From Collimonas pratensis (GTDB lineage: Bacteria > Pseudomonadota > Gammaproteobacteria > Burkholderiales > Burkholderiaceae_D): a stretch of 64,000 bases of DNA. Made by a program: the position numbers and the translations under genes. Numbering within the stretch: position 1 is the first letter of the stretch; each line of letters begins with the position of its first letter. The DNA is taken from positions 3,162,001-3,226,000 of the forward strand of contig NZ_CP013234.1 of the NCBI RefSeq assembly GCF_001584185.1, read 5' to 3'. Positions 16,204-25,948 of this stretch are shown piece after piece. Under the pieces are notes generated by a model, which was not told the DNA's origin, made no database searches, and saw nothing but the letters and a program-made list of their open reading frames with translations.

Positions 16204-18452
16204 ACGCCGACGATATGCGCGATGCCTCGATGCTGGACCTGTTCCGGCTAGAAGTAGAAACCCAGGCGCAAGTGATGAGCAGCGGCCTGCTGGCGATCGA
16301 GCGCAGTGCCTCGCCGCAGGACCTGGAGGCTTGCATGCGCGCCGCCCACTCGATCAAGGGTGCGGCGCGGATTGTCGGCATCCAGGCCGGCGTCGATGTC
16401 ACGCATGTGATGGAAGACTGCTTCGTTTCGGCGCAACAAGGCAAGATCCAGCTCGGGCCGCGTCGCATCGACCAGTTGCTGCATGGGGTCGACCTGCTGC
16501 AACGGATTGCGCAGAGTGCGGAAGACCTGCCGTTGTGGCAAGCCGGCGAAGGCCGCAAGGAAATCGACAGCTTTCTGCAAGGTTTGCAAAACAGCCTGTT
16601 GCAAGCCGACGACCGCGCCCGTGAAACGCAGACCCCGCCAACCGCCACACGCAATGAGCTGCTGCCGGCCGGCGAGTTCCAGCAAGATAAAACCGAGAGC
16701 GCCGACCGCATGTTGCGAGTCACCGCTGCGCACCTGAACCAGCTGGTCAGCCTATCCGGCGAATCGCTGGTGGAATCGCGCTGGCTGCCGGCCTTCAACG
16801 AGTCCTTGCTACGTCTCAAGCGCTTGCAGCACGGCGCAACACAAGCTCTGGAAACACTGTACGACTCGCTGCGCGAAAACGGCGTGGCCGCTACCCAGTT
16901 CGCGGCCTTGCAAGATTCCCGGCAACAACTTGACGCGTGCCAGAAAATGCTGACGGAACGGCTGGCGGAACTGGAGTCCTTTGAACGTCGCAACAGCAGC
17001 CGCGCGCAGCGGCTGTATGACCAGGCGCTGGCCTCCCGCATGCGGCCGTTCGCCGATCGCGTGGCGGGCTACGACCGCATGGTGCGCGACCTCGGACGCA
17101 GCCTAGGCAAACAGGTCAGGCTGGCAATCAGCGGCGAAACCACCCAGGTCGACCGCGACATCCTGGAGCAGCTGGAGGCGCCGCTGGTGCATTTGCTGCG
17201 CAATGCGCTCGATCACGGTATCGAAACGGCGCCGCAGCGGCGCGCCGCCGGCAAGGACGAAGAAGGTGAAATCAGACTGAGCGCGCGCCATCACGCCGGC
17301 CTGCTGCAGATTACCGTCAGCGACGATGGCAACGGCATCGATCTGGAGCAGTTGCGCACCAGCATCGTGGCGCGTGGCCTGGTCGATAACACCACCTCGG
17401 CACGCCTGAGCGATGCGGAACTGCTGCACTTTCTGCTGCTGCCAGGGTTCAGCATGCGCGACACGGTGACTGAAATCTCCGGGCGCGGAGTCGGTCTGGA
17501 TGTGGTGCACAACATGCTCAAGCGCATGCGCGGCACCATCCAGATTTTCAGCGAACACGGCCGCGGCATGCGCTTCCAGCTGCAACTGCCGCTGACCCTG
17601 TCGCTGGTGCGCAGCCTGCTGGTGAGTATCGGCGGCGAACCCTACGCCTTCCCGCTGGCGTACGTGAACCGCACCATGGTGCTGGACAAGGAGCAGATCG
17701 AAATGCTCGAAGGCCGCCAGCATTTCAGTTTTGAAGAAAGACAGATTGGCCTGGTTGCGGCCAGCCAGATCTTGCAAAGCGGCGAAAGCACCGCCAGCGA
17801 CGACGGCATCGCACTCGTGGTGATCGGCGACATGGGCCAGACTTATGGCCTGCAGGTCGACCGCCTGCTGGGCGAGCACATGCTGGTGGTGCAGCCGTTG
17901 GATACCCGGCTGGGCAAGATCAAGGATGTAGCGGCGGCGGCGCTGATGGAAGACGGCACACCGGTCTTGATACTGGATGTCGAGGATATGCTGCATTCGG
18001 TCGACAAGCTGATCGCCCACGGCCAGCTCGACAAGATCCACGAAGGCGGCAGCCTGCAGCAGCTGAAGGCCAGCAAACGGGTGCTGGTGGTCGATGACTC
18101 GCTCACGGTGCGCGAACTGGAACGCAAGCTGCTCAGCAGCCGTGGCTATACGGTCAGGATCGCAGTGGACGGCATGGATGGCTGGAACGCCTTGCGCAGC
18201 GAAGCATTCGATCTGGTGATCACCGATATCGACATGCCGCGCATGGACGGCATCGAATTGGTAACATTAATCAAAAGCAACCTGCAGCTGAAAGCGATTC
18301 CTGTGATGATCGTTTCCTATAAGGATCGCCCCGAAGATCGCCAGCGCGGGCTGGAAGCCGGCGCCGACTATTATCTGGCCAAGGCCAGTTTCCATGACGA
18401 GACCTTGCTGCAGGCAGTTGAAGACCTGATCGGCGAAGCGCATGAAGCCTAG
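16200..18452 (+). CDS. wspE: Hybrid CheA-type histidine kinase-response regulator WspE
   Basis: Protein of 750 residues. HPt domain with phosphorylated His50 in AAHSIKGAARIVG; dimerisation helices; HATPase domain with HLLRNALDHGIE and DGNGIDL, then GRGVGLDVV; CheW-like regulatory domain; and a C-terminal receiver (KRVLVVDDSLTVRELERKLL, with the phosphoryl Asp in VITDIDMPRMDG). WspE phosphorylates WspR to activate it and WspF to adapt. A 137-base gap, the largest in the cluster, separates it from wspF. Confidence 0.92.
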   Translation: MNADDMRDASMLDLFRLEVETQAQVMSSGLLAIERSASPQDLEACMRAAHSIKGAARIVGIQAGVDVTHVMEDCFVSAQQGKIQLGPRRIDQLLHGVDLLQRIAQSAEDLPLWQAGEGRKEIDSFLQGLQNSLLQADDRARETQTPPTATRNELLPAGEFQQDKTESADRMLRVTAAHLNQLVSLSGESLVESRWLPAFNESLLRLKRLQHGATQALETLYDSLRENGVAATQFAALQDSRQQLDACQKMLTERLAELESFERRNSSRAQRLYDQALASRMRPFADRVAGYDRMVRDLGRSLGKQVRLAISGETTQVDRDILEQLEAPLVHLLRNALDHGIETAPQRRAAGKDEEGEIRLSARHHAGLLQITVSDDGNGIDLEQLRTSIVARGLVDNTTSARLSDAELLHFLLLPGFSMRDTVTEISGRGVGLDVVHNMLKRMRGTIQIFSEHGRGMRFQLQLPLTLSLVRSLLVSIGGEPYAFPLAYVNRTMVLDKEQIEMLEGRQHFSFEERQIGLVAASQILQSGESTASDDGIALVVIGDMGQTYGLQVDRLLGEHMLVVQPLDTRLGKIKDVAAAALMEDGTPVLILDVEDMLHSVDKLIAHGQLDKIHEGGSLQQLKASKRVLVVDDSLTVRELERKLLSSRGYTVRIAVDGMDGWNALRSEAFDLVITDIDMPRMDGIELVTLIKSNLQLKAIPVMIVSYKDRPEDRQRGLEAGADYYLAKASFHDETLLQAVEDLIGEAHEA

Positions 18453-18589
18453 TTTTCAGTACCGAGCGCCTATTTTTCTCCAAAGAACCTGATGAACGCG
18501 TGTATATTTTCAGTCATTCAATGTTACCTGTTGAGTAGCAAGCCCTACTGCCGCGATGACACACGCTTCTAGCAAAGGAATCCTGGAAA

Positions 18590-19654
18590 ATGAAAATAGG
18601 TATCGTCAACGATGCCCCGATCGCGGTCGAAGCGCTGCGCCGCACGCTGGCATTGCGCCAGGACCACGAAATCATCTGGATTGCGGAGGATGGCAAGCGC
18701 GCCATCGAATTGTGCGCCTGGCAAGTACCGGACCTGATCCTGATGGACCTGATCATGCCGGTGCTGGACGGCGTCGGCGCCACGCGCCACATCATGGCCC
18801 ATACACCGTGCGCCATCCTGGTGGTCACCGGCGACGTCGGCGCCAACGTCTCGGCGGTGTACGACGCCATGGCCTATGGCGCGCTGGATGCGATCGATAC
18901 CCCGAGCTCGCTCGCCGGCCATCCGCGCAACGGCGTCAATTCTTTGCTGGCCAAGATCGATTCGATCGAAAAACTGATCAATCAACGCCAGGCAGCACCC
19001 GAGATTACGGCCGTTTCAAAGACAGCGGCGCCCATCCCGGCCATCAATGCGGCTGCGCCGCGCAAATCATCGCCGCAGGCGCCGAATTCCAAGTATCTGG
19101 TTGCCATCGGCGCTTCCGCCGGCGGACCGGCAGCACTGGCAACCCTGCTGTCGCAACTGCCGGCGGATTTTCCGGCAGCGCTGGTGGTGGTGCAGCACGT
19201 CGACGCCCAGTTCGCAGCCGGCATGGCCGATTGGCTCGGCGGCCAGTCGAGATTGCCAGTGCGGCTGGCGCTGGCCGGAGACAGCCCGACTCCCGGCACC
19301 GTACTACTGGCCGGCACCGACGACCATCTGCGCCTGACCAGGCCGTTTCAACTGGGTTATACCGAGCAGCCCAGCGGTTATCCATACCGGCCCTCGATCG
19401 ATGTGTTTTTCCAGAGCGTGGTGGAAACCTGGGCCGGCAAGGCGATCGGCATCCTGCTGACCGGCATGGGCCGGGATGGCGCACTAGGCTTGAAAGCCAT
19501 GCGCGACAAGGGTTATTACACGATTGCCCAGGACCGCGATTCGAGCGCAGTATATGGCATGCCGAAGGCCGCGGCGCAGATGAATGCCGCGGATGCCATC
19601 CTGCCGGTGAACCGGATTGCAGATAAGCTGGTCAGTCTCGTCAGCAAACAATAG
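18590..19654 (+). CDS. wspF: CheB-type methylesterase WspF
   Basis: Protein of 354 residues. N-terminal receiver domain with phosphoryl Asp in LILMDLIMPVLDG, a variable linker (about 135-170), and a CheB methylesterase domain. The catalytic Ser is in AIGASAGGPAALATLL, His in VVQHVDAQF, and Asp in LLTGMGRDGALG. WspF removes methyl groups from WspA. In Pseudomonas, wspF loss locks the system on and gives wrinkly, biofilm-forming variants. The gene is intact here. Confidence 0.92.
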   Translation: MKIGIVNDAPIAVEALRRTLALRQDHEIIWIAEDGKRAIELCAWQVPDLILMDLIMPVLDGVGATRHIMAHTPCAILVVTGDVGANVSAVYDAMAYGALDAIDTPSSLAGHPRNGVNSLLAKIDSIEKLINQRQAAPEITAVSKTAAPIPAINAAAPRKSSPQAPNSKYLVAIGASAGGPAALATLLSQLPADFPAALVVVQHVDAQFAAGMADWLGGQSRLPVRLALAGDSPTPGTVLLAGTDDHLRLTRPFQLGYTEQPSGYPYRPSIDVFFQSVVETWAGKAIGILLTGMGRDGALGLKAMRDKGYYTIAQDRDSSAVYGMPKAAAQMNAADAILPVNRIADKLVSLVSKQ

Positions 19655-19696
19655 CGACAAACAATAGCAGCACTGAGTTCAGATATGGAGCAAGCC

Positions 19697-20710
19697 ATGC
19701 ATAAAGAATTAAATCTCGACATCGACCAGCCGCCAGACGACTATCCGGTGATGGTGCTGCTGGTCGACGACCAGGCCATGGTGGGTGAAGCCGTACGGCG
19801 CGCGCTGGCCAACCAGATCAACATCGATTTCCACTATTGCGCGCATCCCGACGAAGCCATCGAGGCGGCGCAAAAAACCCGGCCGACTGTCATCTTGCAG
19901 GATCTGGTCATGCCCGGCATCGACGGCCTGACCCTGGTGCGCCAATACCGCGCCAACCCGGCCACCCGCAACGTCCCCATCATTGTGCTCTCGACCCGCG
20001 AAGATCCTGCAGTCAAGAGCGCGGCGTTCACCGCCGGCGCCAACGACTACCTGGTCAAGCTGCCCGACACCATCGAACTGGTGGCGCGTATCCGCTATCA
20101 TTCGCGCTCCTACGTCAACCTGCTGCAGCGCGATGAGGCCTACCGTGCGTTGCGCCAGAGCCAGCAACAGCTGCTGGAAACCAATCTGGAACTGCAGCGC
20201 CTGACCAATTCCGACGGCCTCACCGGGCTCGCCAACCGCCGTTACTTCGACGAGTATTTCAGCGCCGAATGGAAGCGTGCCGAACGCGAGCAAAGCCCGC
20301 TCTCGCTGCTGATGATCGATGTCGACGACTTCAAGCTCTACAACGACACCTATGGCCATCTGGCCGGCGACACTGCCCTCAAGCAGGTGGCGGAAAGCAT
20401 AGGCGGCTTCGCCCGGCGCCCGACCGACCTGGCGGCGCGCATCGGCGGCGAAGAATTCGTACTGGTGCTACCATCGATGTCGCGCGAGCACATGGAGACC
20501 CAGGCCGACAAGCTGCAGGCGGCGGTGCACGCCTTAGGCATTGCGCATGCCACCTCCAACAACGACGCCCGCGTCACCATCAGCATCGGCGGCGCCAGCA
20601 TCGTTCCGCTGCGCGGCAGCTCGCAGGAAAAACTGGTGGAGGCCGCTGACCAGGCTCTCTATCGCGCCAAGCGCGGCGGCAAGAACCGGGTCGAGATCGC
20701 TCAGGAATAA
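19697..20710 (+). CDS. wspR: Diguanylate cyclase response regulator WspR
   Basis: Protein of 337 residues. Receiver domain with Asp69 in VILQDLVMPGIDG, a helical stalk (ESQQQL-like region around RQSQQQLLETNLELQRL), and a GGDEF domain with the active motif RIGGEEF. RPTD just before it is the RxxD product-inhibition site. It makes cyclic-di-GMP from two GTP when phosphorylated by WspE. The ATG at 19697 is chosen because GGAG lies 7 bases upstream; another ATG is at 19685. Confidence 0.92.
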   Translation: MHKELNLDIDQPPDDYPVMVLLVDDQAMVGEAVRRALANQINIDFHYCAHPDEAIEAAQKTRPTVILQDLVMPGIDGLTLVRQYRANPATRNVPIIVLSTREDPAVKSAAFTAGANDYLVKLPDTIELVARIRYHSRSYVNLLQRDEAYRALRQSQQQLLETNLELQRLTNSDGLTGLANRRYFDEYFSAEWKRAEREQSPLSLLMIDVDDFKLYNDTYGHLAGDTALKQVAESIGGFARRPTDLAARIGGEEFVLVLPSMSREHMETQADKLQAAVHALGIAHATSNNDARVTISIGGASIVPLRGSSQEKLVEAADQALYRAKRGGKNRVEIAQE

Positions 20711-20720
20711 AAGCTTACGC

Positions 20721-20738
20721 GTGGGCACGGGTGCCCAC
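20721..20738. repeat. Short perfect hairpin between convergent genes
   Basis: GTGGGCAC at 20721-20728 pairs with GTGCCCAC at 20731-20738 over a 2-base loop. It lies between the ends of wspR and the PepSY gene. There is no T run, so it is not a classical terminator. It may be a REP-like unit or a bidirectional stop. Confidence 0.5.
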
Positions 20739-20747
20739 CCTACCCAT

Positions 20748-21988
20748 TCAGGCAGCTCGCGCCCGCCCTGTCGCAGCCGGCTGGCGCGCGGCCAACATGC
20801 GCGCGCGCCGCTTGCGGGCCCAGATGATCACGCCGGTCACGCTCAGCATGGCCACCGCAGCTCCCATCAGGGAAATCAGGATGCGACCGGTGAGGCCGAG
20901 GATGCGGCCTGAATGCAAGGGAAACTGCGCTTGCATGAAAATGTCGCCGGCGCTGCCTGTGCCGGGAATCTTTGCCCGGCCGCATGGCCGTCGCCGGCGT
21001 CATAGTACAGCCAGCTGTTGCCCAGGCCGGCGTCGCCGTGGTCGTTGCCGGCCTCGAAAAAGCCGACGCCGTACAAACCGAAGGCCGAAGAATAAAACAC
21101 GCCGCCGACCGGCACGCTCCAACCGCGGCGCTGACCATCCTCGCGCGCCAACTGCGCCACCCGTTCGCGGCTGACTCCTGGTTCTGTCTTGGCCGCCAGC
21201 GCGGGTGCGACCGGCTTGCGACTGTCGAACGGATCCGGGGTCAGCGTCGAGAAAGTTTGCACGATAGGCCGCATGACCGGGTTATAGAGGTTCATGGAAA
21301 CCGAGGTCACCGCCAGCACCAGCAGCAATCCCCACAGCCAGACGCCGCCAGAACGATGCAAGTCAAAATTCAATTTGTGTCCGCCCTGGCGCCAGCGGAA
21401 CGCGAAGGACTTGCGCCAGCTGCGCCAGTTCGGAAACGACAGCCACAGGGCGATGAAGCAGTCCAGCGCCCAGACGATGCCGATAATCCCCATCAACCAG
21501 GTGCCGAGCTCAATGCCGCCGACCTCGGGCAGATGCATGGTGTAGTGCAGCTTGTACAGGAACGGCAGCAGGTTCTCGCGCTGCAGCGAAATCGCGCCCC
21601 ACATGCGCCGGCCCTGTATTTCAGCCGTGGCCGGATCGACCGCTACCTGGTTGAAACCGAGCTCGTAAGGCTGTCCGGTGGCCGGATTGATGCGCCCTTC
21701 CACCATCATGCTGCTGGTATGCCCGGCTTCACTCTCGGTCATCACATAAGTGACGCGCAAGCGCGGATCCTGAGCTTCCACCCGGTTCGCCAGTTCCAGG
21801 CCAGGCAGGATTGGCCCCGGTGCCGGCTGGTCGGCGCTGCGGGCATGGAATAGCTGCGGATTGAGCCAGGCATCCAGCTCGTGGTCCCAGGAAATGACGG
21901 CGCCGGTGGCGCCGGCAATGAACAGGAACACGGCGGCCGCCAGGCCGAACCAACGGTGCATGATCACGAGAAGGGGACGCAAGACCAT
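20748..21988 (-). pseudogene. PepSY-domain iron-uptake membrane protein, single frameshift
   Basis: PiuB/PepSY-TM protein in two frames. The first, from ATG 21988, covers the N-terminal membrane helix (HRWFGLAAAVFLFIAGATGA), the PepSY regions, and two further helices to about GNSWLYYDAGDGHAAGQR. The conserved end continues in another frame as GTGSAGDIFMQAQFPLHSGR and a last helix (LISLMGAAVAMLSVTGVIIW), stopping at 20748. The break is near 20963-20973, where one missing A would restore the frame. It could be a real mutation or a sequence error. Downstream partner of the siderophore receptor, 9 bases away. Confidence 0.75.
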
Positions 21989-21997
21989 GATGTACTC

Positions 21998-24187
21998 TTA
22001 GTATTTCCAGTTAAGCGCAAGGCTGCCGTTGATCGGCGCGCCGTAATAGCCTTGCGTTGCGTACAGGCTCTGGATGTACTTTTTGTTGGTGACGTTGTTG
22101 AGGTTGGCGGTGACGCTCAGCTGCTTGCTGATATCGTAGCGCGCCATCAGGTTCAGCAACGTGTAGCTTTCCTGTACGGTGGTGATGGCCGGCGTCTGCA
22201 GTTGGCTGGTCTTGCCTTGCCAGTTGACGCTGGCGCCGACGCGCAGCTTTTCGATTTGCGGAATCTGGTAAGTCAGCGCCATGCGCAACAATTTTTTCGG
22301 CACGTAGTTCCGGGCTGAATTGCCATCCGCATCCTTGATCGTCATGACCGTATAACCGAGGCTGCCCTGCAAACCTTGCGCCAGTTCGCCGGAGAGGTCC
22401 AGCTCCAGCCCTTCCGAATGTGCCTGGATGCCGCGGTAGTAAGCCTTGGCGCCGATATAGCCGGCCTGCTCTGATGCATTGCTTTGCTCAACCCGGAACA
22501 GCGCTGCAGATGCATTCAGCTTCTTGTTGAAGAATTCACTCTTCAAACCCAGCTCATAACTCTTGCCTTCCAGTGGCTTCAAGGTCGCGCCGCTGCTGTC
22601 AGTCTGGTATTGCGGATTGAAAATCTCGGTGTAGCTGGCGTAGGCAGATACATTCTTGCTGAGGTCGTACACCAGGCCCGCATACGGCGTAGCCTTGCTG
22701 GCACTGGTCTGGCGGCTGACGCCATAAGCCAGGCCGGTGGTATCGGAGCTGGTGTAGTTGGCTCCCAGCAGCAGCTTGAGATCATCGGCCAGGTTCAGGC
22801 GCGTGGCGCCGTACACGGTCTTGCGCTTGTCGGTGTAGCTGCTGCCGTCAGTCGACGCATCGAAGGCCGGTTCCGGATAACTGCCGTCGAACGCCCCGCC
22901 GGCCGTCAGCGGCGTGCCGATGCCCTGGCCGTAATGCGATATGTCATTGAGCGTCGCGCGCGACCAGCTGGCGCCGACGGTCAGGTCGTGCTGGCGGCCG
23001 CCCAGCATGTATTTGCCGCTGAGGTAGCTGTCGATCACGGTCTGCTGGTTGTCGGAGTTATACAGCGACGGATAGCTGAACAGACCGGCGCCGCTGCTGC
23101 GGTCCGGCGTGCCGTAGACATAGAACAGTTTGCCGTCGGTCGTCAGTTTATTGTGGCTGAGCGTGGTCTTCCATTGCCAGTCGTTGTCGAAATGATGATT
23201 CAATTCGATGAACGCGCGCTGTTCCTCGGAATTCCAGCGCGACCAGTTTGCCGCGGTGCTGGTGCTCCTGGCATAGTCGGTCGGCAAACCGTCGCTGTAA
23301 TACAGCGGCAAGGCGCCCCATATCGCCCCCTTGCCGTCGTTCTTTTGATAGCTGTAGCCCAGGGTCAGCAAGGTATCGTTGCTGAGGTTTGCTTCAATCA
23401 CGCCGTAAAAGATATCCTTGCTCGGCTGGTAGCGGTCCAGGTAGGAATTACCATCCTCATGCGCTGCCACCACCCGCGCCGCCACGGTGCCGGCGCTGTT
23501 GAGCGCGCCGGAGACGTCGGCATCGATGCGGCGCGTGTTCCAGGAACCGTAGCTGACGCCGGTAGCTGCCTGGAAATCGTAAGTCGGACGCTTGCGCACG
23601 AAATTGACCGTGGCGGATGGATTGCCGGTAGAAGACGTCAGGCCGTTGGCGCCACGCACGATCTCCACGCGATCGTAGATGGCGGTATCGAGGTCGCCGT
23701 TCTGCAGGCCGAAAGTCAGCGGGATGCCGACGCCGTCGTACTGGAAATTGGTGATATCGAAACCGCGCGCGGTGAAATAGGTACGGTTGGTTTCCACCTT
23801 CTCGACGGTGACGCCGGTGGTGCCGGCCAGCACCTGGTCGACGCTGTCGAGCTTGAAATCGTCCATCCTGGCGCGCGTGACTACCGACACCGACTGCGGC
23901 GTTTCGCGCAGCGACATGTCCATCTTGGTAGCCGAATTACTGTTGCGCACGGTATAGCTGCCGGTTTTCTCGCTCGGCTTTTGGCGGTCGCTGCCGGCCG
24001 TCACCACCACTTCCGGCAAAGCCGCGTCCTCGGCGGCTGCCGCCGCCTGCTGTGCCAGCGCCAGTTGCGGCGCGGCTGCCAGGGTCAGCGTCACCGCCAG
24101 ACTCATGGCACGCAAGGCCGGTGGATTGCACAGTTTAGATGAAAAAGCAGGCACAGGCGTGGTGCACGCCGTGGTGTTGGTTGTCAT
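21998..24187 (-). CDS. TonB-dependent siderophore receptor (FhuE/FpvA-like)
   Basis: Outer-membrane receptor of 729 residues. Signal peptide ending near ALAQQ, then the TonB box region (LPEVVVTAG), a plug domain (SLRETPQSVSVVTRARMDD, VDQVLAGTTGVTV, RVEIVRGANGLTSSTGNPSA), and a 22-strand barrel ending in aromatic WKY. The RGFDITNFQYDGV block is typical of receptors for hydroxamate siderophores such as coprogen. The substrate is inferred only at class level. A strong Fur-type site lies 192 bases upstream, so iron starvation should induce it together with the PepSY gene. Confidence 0.88.
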   Translation of the reverse strand: MTTNTTACTTPVPAFSSKLCNPPALRAMSLAVTLTLAAAPQLALAQQAAAAAEDAALPEVVVTAGSDRQKPSEKTGSYTVRNSNSATKMDMSLRETPQSVSVVTRARMDDFKLDSVDQVLAGTTGVTVEKVETNRTYFTARGFDITNFQYDGVGIPLTFGLQNGDLDTAIYDRVEIVRGANGLTSSTGNPSATVNFVRKRPTYDFQAATGVSYGSWNTRRIDADVSGALNSAGTVAARVVAAHEDGNSYLDRYQPSKDIFYGVIEANLSNDTLLTLGYSYQKNDGKGAIWGALPLYYSDGLPTDYARSTSTAANWSRWNSEEQRAFIELNHHFDNDWQWKTTLSHNKLTTDGKLFYVYGTPDRSSGAGLFSYPSLYNSDNQQTVIDSYLSGKYMLGGRQHDLTVGASWSRATLNDISHYGQGIGTPLTAGGAFDGSYPEPAFDASTDGSSYTDKRKTVYGATRLNLADDLKLLLGANYTSSDTTGLAYGVSRQTSASKATPYAGLVYDLSKNVSAYASYTEIFNPQYQTDSSGATLKPLEGKSYELGLKSEFFNKKLNASAALFRVEQSNASEQAGYIGAKAYYRGIQAHSEGLELDLSGELAQGLQGSLGYTVMTIKDADGNSARNYVPKKLLRMALTYQIPQIEKLRVGASVNWQGKTSQLQTPAITTVQESYTLLNLMARYDISKQLSVTANLNNVTNKKYIQSLYATQGYYGAPINGSLALNWKY

Positions 24188-24378
24188 TCTGTATTCCCCG
24201 AGACTATCTATCGTTAAGCGCTATTTATATTTTTTTAAAAAAGGCACGGCTTTAGAAACTTCCTCTCACGCTCCCGTCCATGGCTTGCCGCCGCAGCTGA
24301 AAACAGCCGCGGACACGGGCATCCGACTTACTAGGGAAAATGGGTGGCGAAAGGGAGTATCTTTGAAAAATAGAATAA

Positions 24379-24401
24379 TAATGCGAATGATTGCTATTAT
24401 C
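24379..24401 (-). promoter_or_regulatory. Fur box upstream of the siderophore receptor
   Basis: On the minus strand the site reads GATAATAGCAATCATTCGCA and continues with TTAT. It matches the 19-base Fur consensus GATAATGATAATCATTATC at most positions, including the GATAAT and ATCATT blocks. The setting (siderophore receptor plus PepSY protein downstream) supports function. Confidence 0.75.
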
Positions 24402-24451
24402 AATAAATTTCTAAAAATCCCATTGAAGGCGCATGGTCATGGCGTTGCCGC

Positions 24452-24480
24452 AAAAAAAATGCGCACTGGTCGGTGCGCAT
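24452..24480 (-). terminator. Rho-independent terminator of the CDF exporter gene
   Basis: On the minus strand ATGCGCACC pairs with a GTGCGCAT arm over a short loop, followed by eight T. It lies 25 bases after the exporter stop and separates it from the Fur box of the next operon. Confidence 0.8.
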
Positions 24481-24504
24481 CCGCTGCAAGGAAAAACAGG
24501 TGGG

Positions 24505-25455
24505 CTAGCCGTGGACACGCGTCTCGGATTCATCGTGCGGCTGCGGCGGCGCACTGTAGTTGCAGCCATCCTCGGTATGAGCGCAAGGCAGCGTCTCGAA
24601 CTGCAAGGTGGTGTGATACACCGCAAACTGCGACGCCAGGATTTCCTTGAGCGCCGGCAGCAACTGCTGCTCTGCCGAGTACGCCACGTCGTAGACCACG
24701 TGCGCAGTCAGGCTGGCCTTGCCACTGGTGACCGCCCACAAGTGAAAGTCGTGCACGCTCAGCACGCCCGGCACGGCGCGCATCGCCGCCTGCACTTTTT
24801 CTATGTCCATGCCTTCAGGCACGCCTTCCAGCAGGATATTGATGCTCTCCTTCAGCAGTATCCAGGTACGCGGCAGCACCCACACGCCGATCAGCACCGC
24901 AATCGCCGAATCGACCCAGGTCCAGCCGGTATAGCGGATCAGCAAGGCGCCGGCGATGACGCCGAGCGAACCCAGCATGTCGCTCCAGACTTCCAGGTAG
25001 GCGCCTTTGACGTTCAGGCTGGCATCCTTGCCGCTGCTCAGCAGGCGCATGCTGATCAGGTTGACGATCAGACCGAAGGTAGCAATAACCAGCATGCCGG
25101 TGGACTGGATCTCGGCCGGGCTGCGGAAGCGCTGGTAGGCCTCGTACAGGATATACATCGCCACCAGGAACAGCAGCACGGCATTGAAAGCCGCCGCCAG
25201 GATCTCGAAGCGGTGATAGCCGAAGGTGCGGCGCGCGTCGGCCGCTCGTTTGGCGATGCGGATCGCCGCCAGTGCGATCGCCAGCGCCATGGTGTCGGTC
25301 AGCATGTGGGCAGCGTCGGATATCAGCGCCAGGCTGCCGGTGACCAGTCCGCCGATCACTTCAACCACCAGGAAGGTCGAGGTCAGGCCGAGCGCAATCC
25401 AGATATATCTCTCATTGCCGCCGCTAGGCAACGCGTGTGTATGGCCTGCACTCAT
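24505..25455 (-). CDS. CDF-family divalent metal exporter (CzcD/ZitB-like)
   Basis: Inner-membrane exporter of 316 residues with six helices. Helix 2 carries SDAAHMLTDT and helix 5 the matching EVWSDMLGSLGV; each supplies the HxxxD/DxxxD-type residues that bind Zn2+. A cytoplasmic ferredoxin-like domain follows (VHDFHLWAVTSGKASLTAHV). Short His-containing tails lie at both ends. Probable zinc (also cobalt or cadmium) proton antiporter. It starts 40 bases after a zinc-ribbon gene in the same direction. Confidence 0.88.
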   Translation of the reverse strand: MSAGHTHALPSGGNERYIWIALGLTSTFLVVEVIGGLVTGSLALISDAAHMLTDTMALAIALAAIRIAKRAADARRTFGYHRFEILAAAFNAVLLFLVAMYILYEAYQRFRSPAEIQSTGMLVIATFGLIVNLISMRLLSSGKDASLNVKGAYLEVWSDMLGSLGVIAGALLIRYTGWTWVDSAIAVLIGVWVLPRTWILLKESINILLEGVPEGMDIEKVQAAMRAVPGVLSVHDFHLWAVTSGKASLTAHVVYDVAYSAEQQLLPALKEILASQFAVYHTTLQFETLPCAHTEDGCNYSAPPQPHDESETRVHG

Positions 25456-25495
25456 GGATACCGTCCTTGAAGTTGCGTTGATGTAATGTACAGCT

Positions 25496-25792
25496 TTATT
25501 GCTGCGTACCGCAATTGGCGCAGAATTTCGCCCCGGCTATCTTCGCTACGCCGCAAGCGCCACAGTTTTTCGGCTGCAGTGTATTGCCGCACTGCTGGCA
25601 AAAGCGGGCGCCGGCCGCATTGCCGAAATTGCAACTTACGCAATTATTCGGATTGCCGGGGACATTTCCCCAATCGTTCTGCCGGCTGCCGCCATGCGCC
25701 TGCGAACCGCCATGATGCTTGTTACGTTGCTGGTGCGAGTTATTGCCGCTACCGTGATGCCCCATGTTCAGCAGATTCTTGAGGAAACTCAT
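25496..25792 (-). CDS. Small double zinc-ribbon protein with a His/Asn-rich linker
   Basis: Protein of 98 residues. A short hydrophobic start (MSFLKNLLNMG) is followed by a linker rich in His, Asn, Gln and Gly (residues 11-45). Two CxxC pairs then form one ribbon (CVSCNFGNAAGARFCQQCG) and two more form a second (CGACGVAKIAGAKFCANCG). The ATG at 25792 has GGAG 6 bases upstream. Function is not known. Its place just ahead of a zinc exporter suggests a metal-binding or metal-buffering role, which is inference. Confidence 0.75.
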   Translation of the reverse strand: MSFLKNLLNMGHHGSGNNSHQQRNKHHGGSQAHGGSRQNDWGNVPGNPNNCVSCNFGNAAGARFCQQCGNTLQPKNCGACGVAKIAGAKFCANCGTQQ

Positions 25793-25948
25793 TTGATGCT
25801 CCTTCGCAGTTAGCGTGTCGGATTGACATGACCTCATTAAAAACCCTGTAGTTACTTCAAGGTCAAGCGACTACATAAAATATTTCACAACGCCAAAAGC
25901 GGACTAAACTAATACTTGCTTCTCCCTAAACAAAACCAAGGAAAAAAA

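Noticed and set aside
20721..20738. Rho-independent terminator for wspR
   Set aside because: The hairpin is perfect but has no T run on either strand.
22484..24142. 552-codon frame opposite the siderophore receptor
   Set aside because: Shadow frame; the minus-strand receptor is clearly the coding strand.
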